Source: Coffea arabica (Eukaryota; Streptophyta; Magnoliopsida; Gentianales; Rubiaceae). From it: 64,000 bases of DNA. Under the pieces are notes generated by a model that was given only the letters and a program-made list of their open reading frames with translations, was not told the DNA's origin and ran no database searches. Made by a program: the position numbers and the translations under genes. This document shows positions 25,601 through 35,697 of the stretch, in pieces. The first letter of the stretch is position 1; each line of letters starts with the position of its first letter. The DNA lies in assembly GCF_036785885.1 (NCBI RefSeq), contig NC_092329.1, positions 4,154,001 through 4,218,000 on the forward strand, read 5' to 3'.

Positions 25601-28600
25601 CCCTTGGATATTTAGGAAGACTTCTATGCTGTGGTGGATTGGGCATACAAGATTGATCCCTTGCGCTGCATATCAATGCATGGAATAACAGAACGTTATA
25701 TTTCTGGTCAAAAAGCTGATGCAGCAGGCTTTGTACGCCTATTGCTTGATGATTTGGAATCTAGAATTTCTATGCAGTTTGGCCGGGTGAGTTGCAGCCT
25801 GCTAAATTTGTACTGTATACCTATGTATTTAATGTTATTTTGATTAATTTCGTTGAACACTATGCTGCAGTTTGTGGAGGAGGCTTGTCACCAGATTGAA
25901 AGAAATGAGCGAAATGTTAGGCAGGTTGGAGTTTTGTCATATATACCAAGGTAGATTGAATTGTGTTTAATGCTAAATTAATATTTTGAAGGATATCCAT
26001 TTCTCTACCAACTTAAGTAGTTCTTCATAGTTAATAATTATTCTTATGAACATAGTAATTCTTCATTCTTATTGTGTGATCTGGTGATTCTTTTGAATGA
26101 ATTTTTGGTGTTCTCCTTGATCTCAGCATTCAGACTCTGCTGCTTAATTATAAAAATGTGCATGATTACCTTATGACTCTACAGACTCTGCTACTCAATT
26201 ATAAAAATGTGCATGATTACCTTATGTGTTCTCCTTGATCTCAGCATTGAGACTCTCCTGCTAAATTATAAAAATGTGCATGATTACCTTATGTCTCTCC
26301 AATATAGTTCTTCATAGTTAATAAATGTTCTTATGAACATAGTAATTCTTCATTCTGATTATGTGATCTGGTTATTCTTTTGAATTTTTGGTGTTCTCCT
26401 TGATCTCAGTATTGAGAAGTTGCTGCTCAATTATAAATGTACATGATTATCTTATTTCTCTAGAACGCTAGCTCTGTAAATTTTTTTTAACCTTGAATTC
26501 TAGTTCTATGCTAAATTTGTCGTAGCGATGTTGACTACTACATGCATTACCACTGGGTTTATATACCTTCTATGTAGATTTGCTACTCTTGCAACTCGCA
26601 TGGAACAGTACATCCAGGGACAATCCAGGGATTTGGTTGATCAGGCGTACACAAAATTTGTAAGTTCTGGCTCACGCAACAGTATACTCAATTGAATTGT
26701 TATCTGGATGCCTAAATATGTAAATGGACTCTGCCACATCCCAAATTTTTGGTGAAGTACGCAATTAAGAAATGAAGAAATATGATTAAGCCTTGGCTGT
26801 TTGGCTTGTCAAAATATGACAAACTTGTTGATAGAAAAATGAGTTGTCCTTATGTCTTGTTTTCTTTTGTTGACATGTTTTTGTTCTCCATTTAGTGTTG
26901 ATATGATTTGGCTTTTTGGGTATTCTTGGGTTGCACAGCTTTTATGATTGAGATTTATGGGAAAAAATCATTTTGACAGGTTACAATAATGTTTGTGACT
27001 TTGGACAAGATCGGGCAGGCTGACCCAAAGTATGCAGATATTTTGCTTCTAGAAAACTATGCCGCATTTCAAAATAGGTACCCTAAGGCAAAATGCAAAA
27101 TACACAGTTGCATGAATTGCAGATCTACTGCCTTTGTGGATTGGTAATTTCACACACTAACTAAAATTATTTACTTCCAGTCTGTATGACCTTGCAAATG
27201 TTGTGCCCACTTTAGCCAAATTCTATCACCAAGCAAGTGAAGCTTATGAACAAGCCTGCACACGCTTTATTAGTACAATTATATATTATGTAAGTATCCT
27301 TTCTTGATTCTTGAAATATTTAAGATTTCATGTAAAATGATCCTGCTTCTGTATTCACTTAGCTTATGCTTGTTTTGGAAACTTCCTTTGTTGCAGCAAT
27401 TTGAACGTCTGTTCCAGTTTGCTCGAAGAATTGAGGACTTAATGTACACAATCACACCAGAAGAGGTTTGCATATATTCCATTTTATCTAATACTTATCT
27501 GTCCACAAAGGCTATATTACAAGAATTTTGATCTTTCCTTCAAAAATTATTTGTAGTTGATCAAATACACAGTATGGTGGTGAGTGTTATAAACATTAAT
27601 CCCTCCTTTGCTATCTCTCTATTTGGTTGTCCCTTTTTTCTTGCTGTTTGGGGGGGGGGGGTGTTTGGTGGTGGTGTTTCGGGGTGTCAGCGTTGGAAGG
27701 AACTAATTTTTAAGCACAGGAAGATTCTACTTTGTAGAGTCAATTTGATTCTTCTTTCAGAACCTTTTTAATAATGTGAAATTCTCATTGTAAAAAATGG
27801 GCGTAACCCTCTTGTTTTAGCATCCTTCTTTAGGTGCATTCTCCTCTGCTAAGCAAATAGGTTATGTGCTACCACTAATTCCTCAGTGTAGGTCCAGGAT
27901 AATGCTTTGTTCCATGGCCTTGTAATTTTGGGTTTCATGTTGATTTTATGTTATTCTTTAGGTGCACTTTTTTACCATCTTATTTGTAATCTTAAGTAGT
28001 TTTGTTAGTGCTCTGAAAAGTTTACAAAACTTGGATGGTTTTTTACTTAAGGTTAAATGACCTGGTTTTAGCACTAAAGAGAACAAAGGGAAAAGCAACA
28101 ACATCTGTGAGATAGACCATAATAACAGTGTGCATAAAGGTAGACAACCTGGACAGACTGCTACAGGCATTCTCAACTGGATTAGATGCTATCTTGGCTC
28201 AGTCTCACAGTATATGTTTTCTTTTATGTGGTTTTCTTTGAAACTGTGAATTCAGTAGCCGAAATGTAATGGAGTTGCTTTTAGGCCTTGTAGTCCTGAA
28301 GCCTTGGGATTTTTAACTCAAGCATTGTTGAACGCCTTATGGATGATGTATTTTGAAATGTCAGATCCCATTCCAGCTTGGATTGTCGAAGATGGATCTC
28401 AGAAAGGTGGTAAAATCCAGCTTATCTGGGGTAAGTCTGTGGATTAATGCTCTACTTTTCCTCCATTTTTCGATGACAATGAGTTCATGTCTGCACAGGT
28501 TGACAAGGCCATTGCTACAATGTATAAGAAGTTGCAAAAGAACCTGACCTCGGAGGAGTTGTTGCCTTCATTATGGGATAAATGCAAGGTATGGACTGGA

Positions 28601-28818
28601 ATTTTTTTTTTTGTTACCTCCTGGATTTGGCATGATGTGTAATTGTTTTGTAATGCTTCTGGCTAGATTAGTAGCCGGGACATCAGGAGTTTTTATTTGC
28701 GCTTGTGTTACTCAGAAGGTTATCCGCCTTTACTTCCCTGTCATCTGTTTTCCTTGTTCCCATCTGAAGATTTACTTTTTCTTCTTGGGACTATATCGTG
28801 TGTGTTTTTGTATGTGTG

Positions 28819-28849
<31 letters not shown>

Positions 28850-29126
28850 TTTTTTTGGTGTTCTTCAAAGGTAAGATGTTGCTCATTGATTAATTATTTT
28901 GTGAAATAATTTATGGATGCCATTCCCGGATTTCTCTTCTTTTAACTTGGGTAAGGTAACGTTATGATTAATCCTCTAGAAAATCTAATATATTATTTTT
29001 TGCACTCATTTTCAGAAGGAGTTCCTGGACAAGTATGACAGTTTTGCCCAACTTGTAGCTAAGATCTACCCTTCTGAGAACATCCCATCGGTGAAAGAAA
29101 TGAGTGAACTTTTGGCATCCATGTAA
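16671..29126 (+). CDS. SEC3A: exocyst complex component SEC3
   Basis: Complete 888-aa SEC3, a landmark subunit of the eight-protein exocyst that tethers secretory vesicles at the plasma membrane. All 25 coding exons are GT-AG with consistent phase: 16671-16848, 18151-18221, 18830-18910, 19021-19088, 19190-19292, 19841-19989, 20433-20550, 21059-21163, 21797-21898, 22009-22146, 22825-22953, 23037-23117, 23214-23288, 23925-24098, 24190-24343, 24424-24488, 25616-25786, 25871-25950, 26578-26659, 26980-27077, 27181-27289, 27397-27465, 28365-28430, 28499-28588, 29016-29126. [20 protein letters not shown] opens the N-terminal PIP2-binding PH-like region (to about residue 160). A coiled-coil-rich part follows with [20 protein letters not shown]. 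An Asp/Asn-rich linker lies near 545-575, and the Sec3 C-terminal helical domain runs to [10 protein letters not shown]. Residue-level agreement with Arabidopsis SEC3A (887 aa) is very high from memory. No lesion was seen. Confidence 0.95.
17130..17310 (+). repeat. possible degenerate SINE in SEC3 intron 1
   Basis: A GC-richer patch in the first intron holds a B-box-like GGTTCGAGAAGC and a downstream AGAGGTGGGATTACCTGCTCC segment reminiscent of plant SINE bodies. No target duplication or A tail could be fixed, so the call is tentative. Confidence 0.25.
18289..18325 (+). repeat. homopolymer T-run then G-run in SEC3 intron 2
   Basis: A run of about 12 T's ends at 18300 and is followed by about 19 G's and a short GA-rich patch. 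Long G runs of this kind are often mis-sized in assemblies, so the length should not be trusted. It is intronic and does not affect the reading frame. Confidence 0.7.
26021..26460 (+). repeat. nested tandem duplication in SEC3 intron 18
   Basis: TTCTTCATAGTTAATAA recurs at 26021 and 26308, a 287-base offset. Inside the first copy, a unit of about 50-68 bases ending ATGTGCATGATTACCTTATG occurs three times (26107-26174, 26175-26226, 26227-26293), with a diverged fourth near 26390-26455. This shows stepwise local duplication inside the intron. The flanking splice sites at 25951 and 26577 are intact. Confidence 0.8.
28817..28856 (+). repeat. TG microsatellite and T-run in SEC3 intron 24
   Basis: About eight TG repeats are followed directly by about 23 T's. 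It is simple sequence, probably variable in length, and intronic. Confidence 0.75.
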
Positions 29127-30380
29127 AGCAGATGCTCTTTGTAAAATTTAGCTGTTTTTTTTTTATTTTTTATTGTAGTGTAAAGTCGTGTTTACCATAG
29201 TCAGTTATTCCCTAAATTTATTCCGTGAATATAGAAATATTAGTTGCGGCAACACAGTGTGAAGTTTGAACAGAGCAAGCAGCGTGTATGATTCGTTGAA
29301 GCATAATTTTTGGTTTGTTAGGTTATTTTTTGACATCATCCTTGTGTCCTACCTTGGATTGTAAAGGGAAATTGTAGCGTAATAAGCTGTATCTTTTCTT
29401 TATCCTACTCGGTTATGTTCATGGACTTCATGTTACTGTATCATTTATGTGAGTTAATTTTAAGTGCATTTATCTGTTTGATGTTACCAAAACCCCCGGC
29501 CTCTTGTTGAGCGGGACGAAAGACGATCGTCTGAAACATATGTACTTTTCTCATGCGGATCAATTCTAATTGTTCCGGAATAATGTGGTGAAGTGATCAA
29601 AGCCAATTAACATTGTGCATTTTCTTTTCGCTTCTTAACACTGCATTTTCTGCGTAACTTTTGACACCAAGTATTGCGGATTAAAGAAATTGTTACGGGT
29701 CAAATTTCTTTCCTTGGTTCTAGCTTCTAGGTTTCTGACCAGAAAAGTGCTGTAGTAGATTAAGCTCTGATCAATTCTCAGCTTGCCTTTCTTTCGGGGA
29801 CCCGAAAGAGATTTTTTTTACTACAATTCCATACGAGATATGAGGATTGGGGTTGTTAAGAAGCTCTGCTGCGAGTAATTCTTATTAAATCAGTACTTAA
29901 TTTTGTCAGTCTATGTTAGACTGACGTCTTTATCTTGCCAAAGGGTCTCGAGAAAAATTGAGTTCTTGTTAACTGCCGTTTCAGGGTGTGGAGGTGTAAA
30001 ATCTTGGTATGGAGATAATGTAGGATTGTCAATGTTTGTGCACTACTTCCAGGAGGAGGTTTTGGGCTTGTCGATAGTTGTGGAAAAACAGCCTTAAGCA
30101 AATCGAATATTTGGGCTAAAGAGAAAGCCTGTGGATTAGGCGGGCAGGTCATGAACTCTTCGAAGATATAGAAGTTTATGGCGTGCACAAGGAAAACTTT
30201 GCCCTCTTGTTTCTTACGGTGGGATTTTTTGGCACTCTTCAGGGTCAGTACTACAGTTTTTCTCTGGAAATGTAGTGACATGGTTTTGGCAATTGTCAGT
30301 TTGTGGAAGTGGCTTGAATAAAGGAAACAAAATACTGAGATTAAAAAAAAACTAAAATTCGAGTAATTGTCGCATGTTTA
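29127..30380. other. SEC3 3' UTR and downstream spacer
   Basis: SEC3 3' UTR followed by DNA without a recognisable gene. A 121-codon minus-strand frame at 29916-30281 has no family resemblance and no upstream exons that I could find. I leave it unannotated. Confidence 0.4.
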
Positions 30381-30395
30381 ATCAAGCCTAACAAC

Positions 30396-30496
30396 CATCA
30401 GCCTTTGGACTGATGGCCACCATCAAGCCTTTTAAGGCTTGGTAGCATAGGATAGATTAGAATATAATACAATTGTCGTCTCCGGAAAAAAAAAAA
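30396..30496 (+). mobile_element. short SINE, same family as SINE A
   Basis: A 101-bp insert ending in about 12 A's lies between ATCAAGCCTAACAAC (30381-30395) and ATCAAGCCTAATAAC (30497-30511), a 15-base target duplication with one mismatch. Its 3' part, AGGATAGATTAGAATATAAT, matches the same region of the 2061-2280 element. It is about half the length, so it is 5'-truncated or internally deleted. Confidence 0.75.
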
Positions 30497-30511
30497 ATCA
30501 AGCCTAATAAC

Positions 30512-32057
30512 TCTTAGAAGTTTGTTTCATCATCTTTTAGTAGGTTTATGTCCAATCATATAGGATTATAAGTTGGGTTCTTTGTTGTTGAATTTCTTCG
30601 AAGAGAGTGATTATCTGCGTGGCTTGCTCTCCATTTTTTGTTGATACTATCAGAATCGTATTCTTCAAACCTATTACAATCTGTGCAAAGTCTCCTCCCA
30701 TATATTTGAGTGTGTTAAGCTTTTACCTCAACTTTATAATTTGGGTTCTACAGTGCTCCTGTTCTATTTATGCCAAACATCACGAAGCATAATCATTTTT
30801 AAGAGGCTGGCTCATTCTTCTGGTTTGTTCACAATTGCTTTTGTTGTAAAGAAGTTGAAGGAATCTCAACCTGCAGTCTCTCGGCACAAATTGGTAAGGA
30901 GTCTATGGACAAAGAATTTTCTCACTTCTTTTGCTTTTATTATGTGATTACCGTACAAAAGTATATCGTATACAGAAGATCTAGTGAGTTGTGAGATGAT
31001 GAGGTATGTGATCACTGTACAAATTGTGACAATGGGTCACTTATTCCTCGAGTTTCCAGTTCTGCAGCATCATGGCAGAAGATTCAATCACATTGTTTTA
31101 TCTTTAGGGGATTTTTTCTTGGCACAAGTTGTTGCGTGGAACTCATTCTTCCATTGCTGGGAAATTGCTTAGGTTGGCATTAACTGTTACAACAGCGAAA
31201 ACTGCAGCCTTGTTCCAATTTTTGTGGCTCATGTCCCCGCTTTTGTGCAAACTATCATTAGTGAAGCATAGTTTGTGACTGATTCTTGGAAGGGATTTAG
31301 AACGTTCAAGGAGAATTAGTTGGTAGTGCTAGAACGGGAAAGTGTAGGACTAAAAGAGCATAGATCTGAAGGGGGTCAATTTTGTTTCAAGAGGTTGCGT
31401 GCCCTCCTCTCTCTGGGGTTTGTAGTTGGTTTCTGAGGTGAACAACTATAAAGTGTAGTCTTCAACTTTAATGAAATTCTTAATTATTGTCTTCAACAAA
31501 AATTTTCTGTTTAAGGCTATATATAATGAAGATTACACCCCTAATTCATTTTACCTTCTGAAATGAAGAAGTTAACAGGACATTATACATCTAATGTCAT
31601 AATCACAAGTAGCCATAAGAATTTTCGTTTTGTCCATTCCCTAGGCATCTGATAATGAAACACTAAACGTAATTTGGAGCCATGCTTGTCTTACTGAAAT
31701 AGTTTATTTCTTTCATCTATACACCAAAACAATAGGATGATATGTATCTTTGTTTGTTTACATCATCAAGAAGTTCAAGTATAATAGGAAAATTAAAGAA
31801 AGAATAAATCAAACAGCCTCAATTCAATTGAAGCTCTTTGTTTCTATTAGGTTATTCTCTTGCTGCACTGTTACTCTGCTTACACGAAACCTTGGCATGA
31901 GGGCTTTCCTCAAGTTCTTTCTTGCTTCCATATTCAAGCTCTTTGCATTCCCTATACAACAAATGCATGCAGAAATTCCTTTACTACAAAATTGTGCTTG
32001 CGTTTGAGTCAGCTGGCAGAAATGCTAACAAGTTCGTCCTCCCTTTTCTTGGCTAAA
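30512..32057. other. intergenic stretch, nothing supported
   Basis: No family match and no consistent exon chain on either strand. It includes the presumed 3' UTR of the minus-strand UPF0114 gene near its right end. Confidence 0.4.
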
Positions 32058-33494
32058 CTATCTTTTCAAAGCGCCACTGCCACTACCAGCAAGTTTTGAA
32101 AGGAGGAGCATGCAAGCAGAAGAAGTAAATACAGCGCCAGCAAAGCAAGCAAGGTCAAAACCAGTAACCAAAGGTATTGTCTTGAACTTCTCCAGCACTC
32201 CCACTTGAAGCATCATTATGACAGCTTGCCCGATTTTCGACTTGGCTTGCATTATTGTGTGAATTCCAACTCTTGATGGAACTGCCTGATCAACCAAAAA
32301 TCAACAATCATCTACGTATCAGAAGCTGTACACTCTTCCACATATACACCTGGCTGCTTGTATTAAGTTTGTTCGTTTATTCTGTTTTGTATCATGATAT
32401 GTAAGTTTTACCTTTGTTGAGGTTGATAGATGGAGAAACCGTGACAATTTGCCTGCAAGACCAGATGATCCTACAAACATGACATGCATCTCCATTCCGA
32501 ATAAAAGCATTGTAATTGCAACCAGAAACATGTCTGCAGAGAATTTCAGTTACGAGACAGTATATCTCCTTCATAGCTAGTTCGTTGTGATTAATGCAGA
32601 AACGAAAAAGGAAAACCAGAAAGCTATAAAAAGTACAGCTCATAGGGCAACAGTCTATAGAGTTTATACCGATCGCTTCAATTAAGAGGTGGACAAGATG
32701 TTCTTGCTCTGACCCTTGAGACAGGGAATGAAAATATTGCAAATATGATTCCAATATCAAGGAGAATCCCTGCAAGTGTTGCTATAACTTCTAAGATTCT
32801 TATTTATATTTTCGTAACCTGGAGAAGAAACAGTACTAATGGGTTTGAAGAGAATCATGAGAACGTTTTAAGTACCTCGACAAAGCATAATCCTGAACCA
32901 AGTAAAGATCCTCCAACAGCAAACATTGCAAAGAATCTGCAATCCATTATCACCTGCAGAAGTAGGATTCTTTTTGATATATACAGAAAATTCTAATGAC
33001 TTCTTAACAGTGAATATTCTTTTCTTGTATCATCAATTTCTAATTCCTATATATACACTACAATCAGAAGTATATCTTTTTCAAGGTATGAGATCAAGTA
33101 CCTTTTCCAGGAACATCTGCATATGTAACTTCCAAGGTGTTCTTTTATTAAAAAAAGCCAATCTCCTAAGCTGTAGAACTACAAATTGAGCAACATCTGT
33201 AAGAAATTGAGCCAAGTCAACCCACATGTCCGTCTTTGGTTTGGAAGTGGCAAGGCACCCTGAAGATGAAACGGACACCTTTACTTCCTTGGGAGCCCTT
33301 TCACCATGACCAGAAGGCGGCCCAGTGGAAAGCCAATTCTCTGTACTTAAGCCACCGCTGCTGCCAAGACACGTTGCTTTGACAGACCTAGTAGACACCA
33401 TTGATGAAAATTTGCTGTTATTCGAAGACGAAGAAGAAGGATAGCAAGGCAGACCTAGGGGTCTGCACATTCTGAATAATGTAGCGGATGCCAT
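32058..33494 (-). CDS. UPF0114 (YqhA-like) membrane protein, plastid leader
   Basis: Predicted 306-aa protein on the minus strand. Exons in transcript order: 33494-33102, 32953-32876, 32769-32670, 32533-32412, 32285-32058; phases agree at every junction. The first about 85 residues are Ser/Thr-rich and poor in acids (CYPSSSSSNNSKFSSMVSTR), typical of a plastid transit peptide. The UPF0114 core follows: FLEKVIMDCRFFAMFAVGGS, LGSGLCFVEGFSLILESYLQ, LLIEAIDMFLVAITMLLFG, then AKSKIGQAVIMMLQVGVLEK and FDLACFAGAVFTSSACMLLL, giving about four membrane segments. The domain is shared with bacterial YqhA and with plant proteins such as Arabidopsis At4g19390 and At5g13720. The molecular function is unknown. 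MASATLF at 33494 was chosen over an in-frame ATG eight codons upstream because it starts the leader pattern. Confidence 0.87.
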
Positions 33495-33582
33495 TATGTT
33501 GTGTAGGTTGGAATACAAAGGCAGCTGTACGATCTATATCTCTGGTCTGATAGTTTTCCTTGTAATATTGGTGGAGGAGGGG

Positions 33583-33591
33583 ATTTATATA
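33583..33591 (-). promoter_or_regulatory. TATA box of UPF0114 gene
   Basis: Read on the minus strand, TATATAAAT lies about 90 bases upstream of the chosen ATG at 33494. That would put transcription start roughly 55-65 bases before the ATG, a normal plant spacing. Confidence 0.5.
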
Positions 33592-35697
33592 GTTTCATGT
33601 ATATAACTGGGGGGATGTGGTAGACACGGAAAGAAGAAGATTCGGAGCATCTTAGCCAAACTTGTCTCCATGCAGGATGAGCTTTTGCTTTGTTTCTTCA
33701 CTTTTCTTGCAGAGTTAAGTCTTTTTTTCTCCACCACCCCCCCCCCCTCCCGTGATTCTTTTAGTTTTCTACCCATTCATACATGGACAATTCTTCAAAC
33801 TTACCTTGACCATAACCAAAAGAGTGTTACGTTTGCGTCACAATTCCAGTATGGCATTTTAAACTATAGCAAAATTTTATAAACTATGAGAAATGCATGA
33901 TAATTTTATGAGTACTTAATTATAACCAAAAGAATGTCACTTTTGCATCACAATTCCAATATGGCATTTCAATTGTAAGACGGAAGGAAAAAAACAAATG
34001 CATGATAGTAAATGACAAGGAAAATCTTACAATGAAGGGAAAAAATTACATTTTCTAGTTTAATAATAGCAATCAAGAGTTTTATTTATGTCATGACTAG
34101 GATATCTTTAACAATTTATATGCTTGCAATGCATTGCATTTCAATGTACATCTACACCACGGTGAGAAAAGTTCCCAAGATCCTGAAAACACCTCTCTCC
34201 TCGAGGAATTGGAAGCCTATGAACCAAAAAATAAAGTCCTTTAGGAAAAAAATAATATTCCCAAGTTTGATAGGACCACAATTTTGTATTAGAACCTAAG
34301 GTCAATATGTATGTGAAAGTGAAACGGAGGCTCCACCGTCAAAATTTCGGGCACGTTCATGTCTTTTTTTAAAAAATAAAAAAAAATTAAATAAATTTGA
34401 TTCCGATTATCATTATAGATAAGGTATATTTCCAAAACTATAGATCATTTGTACAATTCTTCCAAATCGCTCGCCAACACAATTCTTCCCCTCTCGCATC
34501 GCGCATGCATACCTAGCCCCTACTACTACGTACTACTTGAGGAGACTTGCTGAACCGCGAATCACAGACGTGGAATTTTGCATTCATTTGGTCAAAATCA
34601 GTTTTGCGGGGACTGTCCTGGAGGATTGTGAACCGGACAAGTGGCATTTCGGTATCTATACGCGGACTTGTGTTGGTGTGCTGCGCTTTTGGGGACCGTT
34701 GGCTTAGTCTAAATGTTAATAGGAGAAGAAAGTGAACGGCAGTTACATGCATACGCGTTCCTTTCTCCGAACGTAACTTTGGGGTGTTTAGACTTTTCTG
34801 TACTTAGCCCACCACGCGCTCGTAATACTACAGTATTATTCTGTGTCATGCAGCCATCTGACTCAGAAGCTGCGCGCTGTGCCTGATTCAATAGTTGCCA
34901 TTAGGAATTTAGTTGATTATCAATCGACAATCATCAAAGCATGCTGGCTTTCGGGGTTAGAGTAAACTTCCAACGAATTCAGCTCAATCGAGAGCTTGCT
35001 CAAAAATTGAATTCGAACTTGCGTCGATCAAATTCAAGTCAAGCTCAAGCAACTCAGATTAGTTTGACAAGTTTGAACTCGACCACAAAACACATGAGCT
35101 CAAGTAACACTGCTCAAGCTTGATTTGCACCCTGTTAATCGATTTACTCGATTGGTTGATTTAGATACTTCTGAGCTTCTGCATGGTTGTCTTTGCGAAA
35201 TTGATTGATCATTCGGGTAAAGACAAACAGAGAATAAATGACAAGAGATTGAATCTTGTTAGCTATTAAGCTCGATGGTGAGATTGTACATGAAAAGTAA
35301 GAGGACTGCTTTTTCCAAAGGGATATTCGTTGGTTATTCCACCAAAAAATTTAAAACCTTGTTAACCTATGGCTGATAATGACCACTGACTTGTTCTCTA
35401 GATCGTACAAGAACAATTTGTCTCTTTCTCTTGCTTGAGCGAAAACCATTTTTGATCGTTCATTCTTTCTCGGACGCCGATTTCCTGGAAATTTGTGTGA
35501 AAACAGTGAACCAAGAAGTAAACAACTGTGGACTGCCAAAATTGCCAAGTACCCTTAATAACCTGTGACAGGAAGGGAAGAGGCACTAAGCCTAACGCTC
35601 GGATTGAAAGAAGTTTCCGCGAACTGCCATACAACACTCCTGAGTTGTAAGCACAAGAGCAGGGTAAAGTGAAATGATAACAAATCCTCCCCATACT
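33592..35697. other. intergenic stretch between two minus-strand genes
   Basis: No gene is supported. It contains a C homopolymer near 33739-33748 and an AT-rich middle. A GAGCTCAAG/AATCGAGCT-rich patch at about 34940-35135 looks like an old relative of the hAT MITE at 8657. The right end holds the 3' UTR of the next minus-strand gene. Confidence 0.4.
34940..35135. repeat. possible old hAT-type MITE remnant
   Basis: Motifs such as CTCAATCGAGAGCTTGCTC, TCAAGTCAAGCTCAAG and GCTCAAGCTTGATTTGCACC resemble the subterminal GAGCTCGA array of the intact element at 8657-9069. No target duplication or clear termini were found, so this would be an ancient, decayed copy or an unrelated low-complexity patch. 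Confidence 0.3.

Noticed and set aside
29916-30281. 121-codon minus-strand frame downstream of SEC3
   Set aside because: No recognisable domain, no partner exons and no clear promoter. Kept only as a note in the spacer entry.
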